A DNA stretch of 64,000 bases from Nocardia cyriacigeorgica GUH-2 (GTDB taxonomy: Bacteria; Actinomycetota; Actinomycetes; Mycobacteriales; Mycobacteriaceae). The position numbers and the translations under genes were made by a program. This document shows positions 25,522-35,123 of this stretch, piece after piece. The notes beneath the pieces are model-generated. The model was given only the letters and a program-made list of their open reading frames with translations. It made no database searches and was not told the DNA's origin. Position 1 is the first letter of the stretch. Each line of letters begins with the position of its first letter. Location of the stretch: positions 5,952,001 through 6,016,000 of the forward strand of contig NC_016887.1 in assembly GCF_000284035.1 (NCBI RefSeq). The letters are read 5' to 3'.

Positions 25522-26451
25522 ATGACAGTGGGTGATGGCGTGGTGCTCAACGTCGAGCAGCTACGCATGCGCTACGGCACCGAGGACGTCCTCAACGACG
25601 TCACGTTCCAGGCGCGGCACGGCGAAGTACTGGTCATGCTCGGGCCCAACGGCGCGGGCAAGACCACGACCATCGAGATCCTGGAGGGCTTCCGCGCGCC
25701 CTCGGCGGGCACGGTCGAAGTGCTCGGGATCAACCCCGCACAGGGCGACGAAGCCTGGCGCTCGCGCATCGGGGTGGTCCTGCAATCATGGCGCGACCAC
25801 AGCAAATGGCGGGTGCGGGACCTGCTGGCCTACCTCGGCTCCTTCTATGCCCCATACAGCACCGACAGCATTCGAAAGCCTTGGGACACCGATGAACTCA
25901 TCGCGTTGGTCGGGCTGACCGAACATGCCGGAGCAAAGGTCTCCACCCTGTCCGGTGGGCAGCGTCGCAGGCTGGACGTGGCGATCGGCGTCGTCGGCAA
26001 GCCGGAGGTGCTGTTCCTGGACGAGCCCACCGCCGGATTCGATCCGGAGGCCCGCCGCGAATTCCACGATCTGGTGCACCGCTTGGCCGACGAGCAGCAG
26101 ACCACCATCCTGCTCACCACCCACGATCTGGACGAAGCCGAGAAACTCGCCGACCGCATCCTGATCCTGGCCGGCGGCCGCATCATCGCCGACGGTTCCG
26201 CCGACGAACTCTCCCGCCGCGTCTCCGTGGACGCCGAGGTGCGCTGGACCCGAGACGGCCAGCGTTTCGTGCACACCACCACCGAGTCGACCAAGTTCGT
26301 CTACGAGCTGTTCCAGCAGTTCGGCGAGGACATCGGGGAGCTCGAGGTGCGGCGCGCTTCACTCGAGGAGACCTATATGTCGCTGGTCCGTCATTACGAG
26401 AACGGCACGACCGGTGCCGAGATCCACGCCATCGAGGAGGTCGTGCGATGA
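25522..26451 (+). CDS. ABC-2 type exporter, ATP-binding protein
   Basis: A 309-residue ABC ATPase. Walker A GPNGAGKTT is at 41-49; the signature LSGGQRRRLDVAIGVVGKPE is followed by Walker B LFLDEPTAGFDPEARRE and the switch His in LLTTHDLDEAEKLADR. The C-terminal extension of about 80 residues is typical of DrrA/CcmA-like exporters. The stop overlaps the permease ATG. With the permease it forms an exporter for an unknown drug or lipid. A strong GGGAGGG lies before the ATG. Confidence 0.93.
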   Translation: MTVGDGVVLNVEQLRMRYGTEDVLNDVTFQARHGEVLVMLGPNGAGKTTTIEILEGFRAPSAGTVEVLGINPAQGDEAWRSRIGVVLQSWRDHSKWRVRDLLAYLGSFYAPYSTDSIRKPWDTDELIALVGLTEHAGAKVSTLSGGQRRRLDVAIGVVGKPEVLFLDEPTAGFDPEARREFHDLVHRLADEQQTTILLTTHDLDEAEKLADRILILAGGRIIADGSADELSRRVSVDAEVRWTRDGQRFVHTTTESTKFVYELFQQFGEDIGELEVRRASLEETYMSLVRHYENGTTGAEIHAIEEVVR

Positions 26452-27299
26452 ACCCGAGAACCGTCGCGATCCGGGCCGGGTTCCGCCGGGCCGGTATCGA
26501 ACTGCGGATGCTGTTCACCAACGGCGAGGACCTCGGCGGCATCCTGCTCAGCCCGATCCTGCTGCTGACCGCCCTGTTCTTCATGCGCAACAGCACATTC
26601 CAGGACACCGACCTGAAGCTGGGCGCGCTGGCGTTGCCCGGGGTGATCGGATCGGTCGTCGCGTTCAACGGCCTGTACGGCATCGCCCAGTACCTGGTGC
26701 TCGACCGCGAGGACGGCACACTGCTGCGCGCCAAGGCCACGCCGAACGGCATGATCGGCTACTTGATCGGCAAGCTCGGCGCCAACGCCGGATCGGTGCT
26801 CGCGCAGGTGGCTATCCTGCTGGGCGTGGGCATGGTGATCGTGGGAGGTGTGTCGCTCGACAGCGTCGGGCCCTGGCTGACGCTCGTGTGGGTCCTTGCG
26901 CTCGGCCTGCTCGCCATCTCCTCGCTCGGCGCGATCATCGGCTCGATCTTCGACGATCCCCGCGGCCTGTTCTTCTTCACCATGCCGCTGATGGGTCTGG
27001 TCGCCATCTCCGGCATCTTCTATCCGATCACCGGGCTGCCCGGCTGGTTGCAGGTGGTCGGGCAGGTGTTCCCGATGTATTGGCTCGGCCTCGGTATGCG
27101 TTCGGCGTTGCTGCCCGACGGCGCGCAGGCGGTCGAGCTCGAAGGCTCCTGGCGTCATCTGGAAACGGCTGCGGTACTGGGCATCTGGTCGGCCGCCGCG
27201 CTGCTCATCGCACCGATCGTGATGCGCCGGATGGCGCGCCGCGAGTCGGGCGCGGCGATGGCCGAACGGCGGGAGAAAGCGTTGCAGCGTGCCTACTGA
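26448..27299 (+). CDS. ABC-2 type exporter, permease
   Basis: A 283-residue permease with six predicted helices. It has the ABC-2 topology and the conserved late segment FFTMPLMGLVAISGIFYPITGLPGWLQVVGQVFPMYWLG. It overlaps the ATPase gene by four bases and the small XRE gene by eleven, so the three are one operon. Confidence 0.9.
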   Translation: MNPRTVAIRAGFRRAGIELRMLFTNGEDLGGILLSPILLLTALFFMRNSTFQDTDLKLGALALPGVIGSVVAFNGLYGIAQYLVLDREDGTLLRAKATPNGMIGYLIGKLGANAGSVLAQVAILLGVGMVIVGGVSLDSVGPWLTLVWVLALGLLAISSLGAIIGSIFDDPRGLFFFTMPLMGLVAISGIFYPITGLPGWLQVVGQVFPMYWLGLGMRSALLPDGAQAVELEGSWRHLETAAVLGIWSAAALLIAPIVMRRMARRESGAAMAERREKALQRAY

Positions 27300-27531
27300 G
27301 GTCATCTACAACCGGATCGCGATGCTGCGCGCCGAGCGCGGCATCTCCCGGCGCGAGCTCGCGGAAGCGCTCGGCGTGCACTACCAGACCATCGGATATC
27401 TGGAGCGCGGCGAGTACAGCCCGAGCCTGCATCTGGCCTTGCGGATCGCACAGTATTTCGAGGTGGCGGTGGAGGTCGTCTTCTCCACCACCCCCTTCCC
27501 CCGGCTCGGGTCGTCCTCGGAATCGGCCTGA
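27289..27531 (+). CDS. Small XRE-family helix-turn-helix regulator
   Basis: An 80-residue protein that is almost entirely an HTH_3 domain: NRIAMLRAERGISRRELAEALGVHYQTIGYLERGEYSPSL (split here by meaning, one continuous helix bundle). It resembles the YozG-type mini-regulators. GTG start inside the permease end. It probably regulates the exporter operon that carries it. Confidence 0.88.
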   Translation: MPTEVIYNRIAMLRAERGISRRELAEALGVHYQTIGYLERGEYSPSLHLALRIAQYFEVAVEVVFSTTPFPRLGSSSESA

Positions 27532-27554
27532 TCGAACGCTGTGCGGCAGCGGAC

Positions 27555-27584
27555 AGCCGGAACGCCACCATCGGCGTTCCGGCT
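27555..27584. terminator. Strong bidirectional hairpin terminator
   Basis: AGCCGGAACGCC and GGCGTTCCGGCT form a perfect 12-bp stem with a 6-base loop, in the gap between the XRE stop (27531) and the stop of the imine-reductase-like gene (27609). Confidence 0.85.
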
Positions 27585-27608
27585 CGTCCGATTCACGCGG
27601 CCGCTCGA

Positions 27609-28490
27609 TCAGGACTTCGTCCCACCGAACAGCTCGAACACCGACACCGGCTTGCCGGCTTCTTCGGTCGCCGCGATCGCCTTGCGCCAGATGCTCTGGG
27701 CCACATGGGAGATGGTGGCGTCGACGCCGACTTCCTCGCTGGCGTCGATGATGTGCTGGGCGCCGACGTCCATCATCTTGAAGGCCGACAGATCGCCCCA
27801 CCCGCCCTGCTTGGCCTGGTTGGCGTACTCCTCCATGAAGAAGGGGTAGGCACCGGCGGCGCGCTGGGCGAACGGCAGGAACTGGCCGACGTCCTGGCCG
27901 GAGCGGGCGATGACGGCCAGCGCCTGATCGTAGGCCAGCATCCACGGATGGAAGACGATGAGCAAGGCCTGGTAGAAGACCTGCGCGAGACCGTCATCGG
28001 CGCCGAGGTACTCCGGCGGGCTGAGCGGGCGCAGCAACTCGACGTGCGCCTCGAATACCTCGCTCGGACCGCTGTAGAAGATGTAGGAGGCCGGATGCTC
28101 GATATTGTCGCCGGCCGACATCACGCCGCCGGAGATGAATTCGGCGCCGTGCGAACGCACCCACTGCGCACCCTTGCGCGCCTTCTCCGGCGAATCCGAG
28201 GACAGGTTCGCGATCACCTTGCCCGCGAGATGGTCGGTGGCCTGGCCGAGCACGTCGTACATGGCGTCGTAGTGGGTCAGGCTCACCACGGTCACCTCGT
28301 TGGCGTCGAGCGCCTCGGCGACGCTGTTCGCGCGCTTGGCGCCCAGCTCCACCATGGCGTCGACCTTGGCGCTGCTGCGGTTCCACACCGTGACCTCGGT
28401 GCCCGCCTTCAAGAAGGCCCGCACCATGGCCTGCCCCATCGGCCCGAGACCGATGACCGAGACCGAGGCCGTGCTGCTCTGCTGAGACAT
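27609..28490 (-). CDS. NAD(P)-dependent imine-reductase-like / 6-phosphogluconate-dehydrogenase-fold oxidoreductase
   Basis: A 293-residue member of the NAD-binding domain 2 superfamily. The N-terminal Rossmann motif is VIGLGPMGQAMVRAFLKAG, followed by VTVWNRSSAK (NADP-type preference). The C-terminal half matches the imine-reductase-like dimerisation domain (PFFMEEYANQAKQGGWGDLS). It could reduce cyclic imines or beta-hydroxyacid-type substrates; family members are often mis-annotated, so the reaction is open. The ATG at 28490 follows AAGGATC. It is divergent from an HxlR regulator, a common arrangement for HxlR-controlled oxidoreductases. Confidence 0.85.
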   Translation of the reverse strand: MSQQSSTASVSVIGLGPMGQAMVRAFLKAGTEVTVWNRSSAKVDAMVELGAKRANSVAEALDANEVTVVSLTHYDAMYDVLGQATDHLAGKVIANLSSDSPEKARKGAQWVRSHGAEFISGGVMSAGDNIEHPASYIFYSGPSEVFEAHVELLRPLSPPEYLGADDGLAQVFYQALLIVFHPWMLAYDQALAVIARSGQDVGQFLPFAQRAAGAYPFFMEEYANQAKQGGWGDLSAFKMMDVGAQHIIDASEEVGVDATISHVAQSIWRKAIAATEEAGKPVSVFELFGGTKS

Positions 28491-28628
28491 ATGCTGATCC
28501 TTCGAAAGTCGATACGGTTTCTGTCGGCGCCGGTCTCTATGGTTCGTCTGTGCAGGTAGGCGCGACAAGACCGCACGTACGGGTACGGTTGCTTACGTCG
28601 AGGTCCGTATCGAGGTCAGGAGGATCCA

Positions 28629-28982
28629 GTGACGATCGGCAGTGACGCGGATCACGATGCGTGCGGTATGAGCGTGGCGATCGACGTCGTCGGCGGGAAA
28701 TGGCGGCTGCACCTGATGTGGGTGCTGGCCGACGGTCCGCGCCGTTTCGGCGAGATCCGCCGCCTGCTCGGCGGCGTCAGCGAGAAGGTGCTCACCGAGA
28801 ACCTGCGCCATCTGGAGACCTCCGGCGTCGTGCATCGCGAGGTGTTCCCGGAGATCCCGCCCCGCGTCGAGTACTCGCTCACGCCGGTGGGCGCCGAGCT
28901 CGCGGCCGCGCTTCGCCCGCTGGAGGAGTGGGGCGATCGGCATCGCCACGAGCTGCTGCCGAAGCTGATGTCGGCGAGCTGA
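28629..28982 (+). CDS. HxlR-family transcriptional regulator
   Basis: A 117-residue winged-helix regulator. Cys12 in the N-terminal CGMSVAIDVVGGKW is the family's redox-sensing cysteine. The DNA-binding part is RRFGEIRRLLGGVSEKVLTE and the wing is PPRVEYSLTPVG. GTG start with a near-perfect AGGAGG nine bases upstream. The divergent oxidoreductase is the probable target. The gap contains GTACGGGTACGG and a direct repeat CGAGGTC at 16-bp spacing that could be its site. Confidence 0.92.
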   Translation: MTIGSDADHDACGMSVAIDVVGGKWRLHLMWVLADGPRRFGEIRRLLGGVSEKVLTENLRHLETSGVVHREVFPEIPPRVEYSLTPVGAELAAALRPLEEWGDRHRHELLPKLMSAS

Positions 28983-29129
28983 TCGGTTCGACAACGGCTC
29001 GGCCACGACCGCACCCGGGGGACCGTTGAACGATCAGTTCGCGCCGATGCCACCGGAACCGGCCGGTTTCGGCACACCCGGGTGCGCGGTCCCCGAGAGC
29101 GCCGGGTCGCCGACATCGTTGCCTGCGCT

Positions 29130-30263
29130 CTATGACAGCTTCCGCTCACCCAACCGTTCGGCGGCGATCCGCTCCCCGACCTGTTCGAGTAGCGGTACGG
29201 CCTCGGCCATCGAGCGGCCCGGATCGGGTTCCACATCGGCCAGGGCGTAGCCGGCCATGAAGCCTTCCGCGGTGAGCTCGTCCGGCGCGAGGTCGATGCG
29301 TCCGGCAACGGCGATGACGGGCACGCCCGCCGAGCGCGCGGCAGCGCAGACTCCCATCGGCGCCTTCCCGTACAGGGTCTGCCGATCCAGGCACCCTTCG
29401 CCGGTGATGACAACGCTCGCCGATTCCAGCACCGCCCCGAAGTCGAGCAGTTCGAGCACCACCGCGATGCCACTGTGCATCTGCGCCCCGAGCACGGCCA
29501 TCGCACCGAAACCGGTGCCGCCCGCCGCGCCCGCACCGGGACGGCCGGCATGCGTTTCGCCGACCAGTGCGGCCCAATTCTGGAGTGCCGCTTCGAGAAT
29601 CTCCTGATCATCGGGTCCCGCGCCCTTTTGCGCGGAATACACCGCGACCGCACCCGACGGCCCGAGCAGCGGATTGTCCACGTCACTGGCGATGACGAAC
29701 GTCGCCTCCGCCAGGCCGGGATGCAATCCCCGCAGGTCCAACCGCTTCGCATCCCGCAAAGCCGCACCGCCCCTTGGCACTTCATGACCGTCCGGGCCGT
29801 AGATGCGCGCGCCGAGCGCCGTCAGCATGCCCGCCCCGCCGTCGGTCGACGCGCTACCGCCGAGTCCGAGCACGATCCGTTCGGCACCCACTGACAGCGC
29901 GTGCGCGATGACGACGCCGAGCCCGAACGTGCTGGCGTGCAACGGATCCGGGCGTCCATCGGGAAGCTTCGCCAGACCGACGACCGCGGCGAGTTCGATC
30001 ACCGCGGTGTCGCCGCGCACCGCATAGGAGGCTTCCACCGTCTCGCCGGTCGGCCCCGGCGCGGGCAAGGTGACCCGCGTCCACCCCGCCGAGACGAACG
30101 CGTCGACGGTCCCGTCCCCGCCGTCGGCCACCGGCACCCGCACCACCCGCGCGTCCGGGCACACCCGCGCGATGCCTGTGGCCAGCGCCGATGCCACCTC
30201 GGCAGCGGACAGCGATCCTTTGAATTTGTCCGGGGCGAGTACGACGGTCGGCACCGACTCCAT
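29130..30263 (-). CDS. Glycerate kinase
   Basis: Phosphorylates D-glycerate with ATP in glyoxylate and serine catabolism. The 377-residue protein belongs to the GlxK/GarK family: N-terminal LAPDKFKGSLSA, then VADGGDGTVDAF, and the core GLGGSASTDGGAGMLTALGA, followed by GTGFGAMAVLGA and TGEGCLDRQTLYGKAP. Whether 2- or 3-phosphoglycerate is made cannot be told from sequence. The ATG at 30263 gives the normal N-terminus. Confidence 0.93.
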   Translation of the reverse strand: MESVPTVVLAPDKFKGSLSAAEVASALATGIARVCPDARVVRVPVADGGDGTVDAFVSAGWTRVTLPAPGPTGETVEASYAVRGDTAVIELAAVVGLAKLPDGRPDPLHASTFGLGVVIAHALSVGAERIVLGLGGSASTDGGAGMLTALGARIYGPDGHEVPRGGAALRDAKRLDLRGLHPGLAEATFVIASDVDNPLLGPSGAVAVYSAQKGAGPDDQEILEAALQNWAALVGETHAGRPGAGAAGGTGFGAMAVLGAQMHSGIAVVLELLDFGAVLESASVVITGEGCLDRQTLYGKAPMGVCAAARSAGVPVIAVAGRIDLAPDELTAEGFMAGYALADVEPDPGRSMAEAVPLLEQVGERIAAERLGERKLS

Positions 30264-30383
30264 CCTGAGATTGTCCAATGCCGCGCCGTCTGCCGCACCC
30301 CGGCGCGCGACCCGCGTCCCGGCCACCGATACGACCACGCGATGCGATGTGTCCGCGGCCCGCCGGTGGAGTAGCTTCGAGCC

Positions 30384-30695
30384 ATGTCGACAGAGGTCCG
30401 CAACAACACCGCACTGGAACGCTTCGAGATCTACGTCGACGGCGCGATCGCCGGGTACGCGGAGTACCAGGACACCAATGCCGAACGTGCTTTCGTGCAC
30501 ACCGAGATCTACTCCCAGTACGAGGGCCAGGGCTACGGCCGCATGCTCGTCGAGACCTCGCTGAACCAGACCCGCGCCGACCATCTCGGCGCCCTGCCGA
30601 TGTGCCCGATGGTGCGCCACTTCGTGGAGACCCGCCCGGAGTACCTGCCGATGGTGCCGCACTGGGCCCGCGGGCGGCTCGGTCTTCCGCAGTAG
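30384..30695 (+). CDS. Small GNAT-type N-acetyltransferase (YjdJ-like)
   Basis: A 103-residue minimal GNAT fold. The acetyl-CoA loop is visible in EIYSQYEGQGYGRMLVE, and CPMVRHFVETRPEYLPMV is characteristic of the short GCN5-related group. The acceptor is unknown. It is divergent from glycerate kinase. Confidence 0.85.
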   Translation: MSTEVRNNTALERFEIYVDGAIAGYAEYQDTNAERAFVHTEIYSQYEGQGYGRMLVETSLNQTRADHLGALPMCPMVRHFVETRPEYLPMVPHWARGRLGLPQ

Positions 30696-30846
30696 ACAGC
30701 CCGGCCGAGCGCCCAGCGTCTTCCCCCGGCACCATCCCGCCCGGCGTGTTCTTCATCGCGCGGCCGGTGCGCTGCCCGAAATGGGCCTGAGCCCGGGGCG
30801 CGCCGCGGTTCGCCGAGCGTATCCAGGCGCAACCCAGCTGAGATCA

Positions 30847-30874
30847 GCGGCCGACGCGGGCTGCGATCGGCCGC
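30847..30874. terminator. Hairpin downstream of acyltransferase gene
   Basis: GCGGCCGA and TCGGCCGC pair perfectly over 8 bp with a 12-base loop, immediately after the stop of the minus-strand acyltransferase. Confidence 0.55.
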
Positions 30875-30878
30875 GCGC

Positions 30879-31640
30879 TCAGTACGCCGCGACGGCCCCG
30901 TCCAGCGCCTGCTGAAGATCCGTCTTCACCAACCGCGCGATCTCGCCGGGCCGGGCGGGCAGGTCCACGATCGGCACCCCGAAGTAGAAGCTGGCCGACT
31001 TCGCTTCCTCCTTGGTCGGCTCCACCGCCGGGTCGGGGCGTGGCCCGTAGCTGAGGCCGATGCTGAGCAGCGCGGGGTCGGTGCCCAGCTTCATGGTGCG
31101 GAAGGCGATATGCCCGATGCCGCTGCCGACGGGCTGCACCTTGGTGGGGTCGACGTCGTTGCAGGTGCCTTCGGGGAAGACCGCGAGGCCGTCGCCGTCG
31201 TGCAGGCGTTCGGCGCAGATGTCCATCATCCGCTGGCCTGCCGCGTTCACCGCGCGCAGTCCGTGGTCGCGGCCACGGAAGACGGGAATGCCGCCCATCA
31301 TGTCGATCTTGCGGCGTTGATCGCGTTCCAGGAACAGCTCGTCTTTGGCCAGCACCCGCACCCGGCCGATGATCGGCCGTAGTTCGCTGCGCCAGGCGGC
31401 CGCGGCGACGGTGTAGGGGTCGAGCTGGGACAGATGGTTGATCGCGATCAGCAGCGGTTTGCGGGAACGGATCAGTTCCGCGATCCGCGCCCTGGCGCCG
31501 GCGGCATAGCTGATCCGGGGCCGGAAACGCCGTCCGAGCAGGGCGTATGCCGCGCGCGCCTGGAACCGCCGCTGCTGATGCGAGCGGTAGTAGTCGTACA
31601 CGGCATCGCTGTTTTCGAGGACGACCTCGGGCGGTTGCAT
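30879..31640 (-). CDS. PlsC-type lysophospholipid acyltransferase
   Basis: A 253-residue 1-acylglycerol-phosphate-type acyltransferase. The catalytic HX4D motif is H69-LSQL-D74. The glycerophosphate-binding loop FPEGTCND and a GGIPVFRGRD block follow in the usual order. The start at 31640 (MQPPEVV) is preferred over the longer frame, whose upstream codons look non-coding. No membrane helix is obvious, so it is probably peripheral. Confidence 0.88.
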   Translation of the reverse strand: MQPPEVVLENSDAVYDYYRSHQQRRFQARAAYALLGRRFRPRISYAAGARARIAELIRSRKPLLIAINHLSQLDPYTVAAAAWRSELRPIIGRVRVLAKDELFLERDQRRKIDMMGGIPVFRGRDHGLRAVNAAGQRMMDICAERLHDGDGLAVFPEGTCNDVDPTKVQPVGSGIGHIAFRTMKLGTDPALLSIGLSYGPRPDPAVEPTKEEAKSASFYFGVPIVDLPARPGEIARLVKTDLQQALDGAVAAY

Positions 31641-31774
31641 GCCGCCGACTCTACGACGCCGCTCGTCCCGGTCAACGCCCATGTTGATCTTGTCACCGAG
31701 CTCGCGCGTGTTCGCCGCGACACGGAACGCGAAGACAAGCGGCGCGACGGCGCGATAGCTGCGATGATGACGGT

Positions 31775-32419
31775 GTGGCACGCGCAGAAGACCCGGATGA
31801 TCGGAAAACTCGCGGCGGTGGCGGTGAGCACGGCAGGCGAAGTTTTCACCGTGGTGAGCAAGTAGTCCGCGCGGGCACCCTGCTGGTGTCCTCGACCGAA
31901 CTCGTGGAACCCACTTTCCGGCGCACCGTCATCTACATCATCGAACACAACGACGCCGGCAGTCTCGGCGTGGTGATCAACCGCCCGAGCGATACGGCCG
32001 TCCATGATGTGCTGCCGCAGTGGGCCGAGGTGGCGGCCGCGCCGCGCACCCTGTTCGTCGGCGGTCCGGTGAAACGCGATGCCGCGCTGTGCCTCGGCAC
32101 GCTGCGCGTCGGCGCGTCCATCGAGGGTGTGGCGGGTCTGCGCCGGATCGACGGCCGGGTGGTGTTGATCGATCTGGACAGCGATCCCACCCGGATCGCC
32201 CCACTGGTGGAGGGTGTTCGCATCTTCGCCGGGTACGCGGGCTGGACGTTCGGGCAGCTCGAGGGCGAGCTGGAGCAGGACGATTGGATCGTGCTCTCGG
32301 CGCTGCCGAGTGATCCGATCACCTCCCGCCGCACCGATCTGTGGGCCGAGGTGCTGCGCAGGCAGCCGCTGCCGTTGTCGCTGCTGGCGACTCATCCGAT
32401 CGAGCTCGAGCGCAACTGA
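31775..32419 (+). CDS. YqgE/AlgH family protein
   Basis: A 214-residue UPF0301 protein. The diagnostic segments are GTLLVSSTELVEPTFRRTVI, GSLGVVINRPS, LFVGGPVKRDAALCLG and RIFAGYAGWTFGQLEGEL. The function is unresolved despite the AlgH name. GTG start; the first 30 residues are charged and poorly conserved. Confidence 0.9.
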   Translation: MARAEDPDDRKTRGGGGEHGRRSFHRGEQVVRAGTLLVSSTELVEPTFRRTVIYIIEHNDAGSLGVVINRPSDTAVHDVLPQWAEVAAAPRTLFVGGPVKRDAALCLGTLRVGASIEGVAGLRRIDGRVVLIDLDSDPTRIAPLVEGVRIFAGYAGWTFGQLEGELEQDDWIVLSALPSDPITSRRTDLWAEVLRRQPLPLSLLATHPIELERN

Positions 32420-32486
32420 GTCGTCGGCCCGGCATCGGCTGCGACGCGAGAGGTGCGCGGCTTCACCGTGCCCCGCACACGCCGAC

Positions 32487-32510
32487 GATCCCCCGCCGCG
32501 GCAGGGGATC
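32487..32510. terminator. Hairpin between convergent genes
   Basis: GATCCCC and GGGGATC form a perfect 7-bp stem in the 104-base gap between the YqgE stop and the ABC permease stop. Confidence 0.6.
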
Positions 32511-32523
32511 GAAGGGGCAGGGC

Positions 32524-33314
32524 TCAGCTGGCCTGCTTCTTGAACAGCGACATCGACCACAGGTAGCCGACGCCGGCGATGCCCGCGCACCAGGCCAGCG
32601 AGACGACCCCGTTGACGCCGATCTCGGTGCCCATCAGCAGTCCGCGGATGGTTTCGGTGATCGGGGTGAACGGCTGGTATTCGGCGAACCAGCGCAGCAC
32701 CGTCGGCATGGTGTCGGTGGGGACGAGACCGCTGCCGAGGAACGGCATCATCACGATCGGGAAGGGCATATTGCTCGCGCTTTCCGGGTTCGGCGCGGCG
32801 AGCCCGAAGCCGACGGCCAGCCAGGTGAAGGCGAACACCACCAGCATCAGCAGTCCGATGACGGCCACCCATTCCACCGGTGTGGCGTCGGGCCGGAAGC
32901 CCATCAGCATCGCGACCCCGAGCATGCCCGCCATGGCGAAGGTGCCCTGGATCAGCGTGCCGACCACATGCCCGGTGAGCATGGCCGACTGCGCGATGGC
33001 CATCACCCGGAACCGGTTGACGATGCCTTTGGTGATGTCGGTGGCCAGCATGACCGCGACCGACACCGTCAGGTACGCCGGCAGCAACAGCAGCATGCCG
33101 GGCGCCAGGTAGTTAATGTATTTCGTGCCGGGTTCGAGCCCGGCTTCCAGCGCTCCGCCGAAGACGTAGTTGAACACCAGCAGCAGCACCGTCGGCATGA
33201 TCAGGATGCTGAACGCCATGCTCGGGTAGCGCCGCACATGCAGCAGGTTGCGCCGCAGCATGGTCAGCGAATCGGCGAAGACGGACGGGGACGAGGCCTG
33301 GACGGTCGCGGTGG

Positions 33315-33318
<4 letters not shown>
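32524..33318 (-). CDS. DrrB-type ABC exporter permease
   Basis: A 264-residue ABC-2 permease with six helices. NLLHVRRYPSMAFSILIMPTVLLLVFNYVFGG at the N-terminus and PFPIVMMPFLGSGLVPTDTMP are characteristic of the daunorubicin-resistance DrrB group. It overlaps the ATPase gene by four bases. The substrate is likely a hydrophobic drug or lipid. Confidence 0.9.
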
Positions 33319-34280
<962 letters not shown>

Positions 34281-34343
34281 GGCCTTTCCTTCCTGGAATT
34301 CTTCATAAAACAATGCGAATGACAGCATGAGTTCTCCGCACCA

Positions 34344-34357
34344 CTCCCCTCGGGGAG
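34344..34357. terminator. Compact hairpin between EXLDI gene and ABC exporter
   Basis: CTCCCC-TC-GGGGAG forms a perfect stem, extended after one mismatch by CACC/GGTG flanks. It lies between the EXLDI stop (34460) and the DrrA start (34280), both on the minus strand, and may attenuate read-through. Confidence 0.45.
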
Positions 34358-34459
34358 CGGCGGTGTCGGATGTGAGTGTTCAGTTATGCGGCGGCCGGCG
34401 GATTGCCGTGCGCACCGTCATGCCGATCGCGGTGGCAATCGGCCGGTGAGGCCTGCGCC

Positions 34460-34978
34460 TCAGATATCGAGTTCTTCGATCGGCGGGCGATCCGCGATAC
34501 TGACAACCCGCTCATAAAGCTTGTCCGGGATCTCGCCCTTCAGCTCGTCAAGGGAATCAACGATCACCAGAATGAAATCACCCCAATCCTGATCGCCGAC
34601 GCCGAGCATGCGCCGCCAGTTCTTCCAGTCTTTCCAGCCGCTCATGGCGATATCCGGGAGGTCGTCCCAGTTGGAGTATTGGGCGTGGAGCACGTACTTG
34701 CCCTTGCGACTGCGGAAAACCCGGACGTGTTCGGCGCGAGTGTCGTTGACATCGCGCCATTCACCGAGCAGCGCACCCTCGAACCGGACCTGCCGGACAC
34801 CGTTGTGCCCGACCCGGAGCACGATTTCCTCGAATCCTTCCTGCCTGCCCTCCTCCAGTTCGATGAACCGGCGCAGCGCAGTGACCACGGCCCCCGACAG
34901 ATTGCCGCCGACGAGCTCCTGGGCCCGCTGGAACAGGGGAAGGTCGTCATCGGCAACGTAGATCGTCTTGTTGGGCAT
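34460..34978 (-). CDS. EXLDI-type protein with N-terminal ribbon-helix-helix-like region
   Basis: A 172-residue protein ending in EELDI, the C-terminal motif that names the EXLDI family. Residues 1-45 look like a ribbon-helix-helix DNA-binding fold: strand NKTIYVADD, helix DLPLFQRAQELVG, helix NLSGAVVTALRRFIELEE. The middle is rich in Trp and aromatic residues (YSNWDDLPDIAMSGWKDWKN). The role is unknown. Two copies of TATACGTA lie directly upstream and suit an RHH operator. The neighbouring DrrAB exporter could be its target. Confidence 0.8.
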   Translation of the reverse strand: MPNKTIYVADDDLPLFQRAQELVGGNLSGAVVTALRRFIELEEGRQEGFEEIVLRVGHNGVRQVRFEGALLGEWRDVNDTRAEHVRVFRSRKGKYVLHAQYSNWDDLPDIAMSGWKDWKNWRRMLGVGDQDWGDFILVIVDSLDELKGEIPDKLYERVVSIADRPPIEELDI

Positions 34979-34987
34979 GACAGTGAC

Positions 34988-35007
34988 TATACGTAGATGT
35001 ATACGTA
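34988..35007. promoter_or_regulatory. Tandem TATACGTA direct repeats upstream of EXLDI gene
   Basis: TATACGTA occurs at 34988-34995 and 35000-35007, a 12-bp period, 10 bases from the EXLDI start codon. Each contains the palindrome TACGTA. Tandem short palindromes are the typical operator form for ribbon-helix-helix repressors, so autoregulation is likely. Confidence 0.55.
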
Positions 35008-35123
35008 CACGCAAGACTTCCGGAAAAACCGGCTCCGATCAGGCTGAACCCGGACGTGGGCGCACCCGTATCTCCTTCTAGGCGGCGCGCAGCACTGCCC
35101 ACTCGGCGCTGGAAGGAGGTGCG

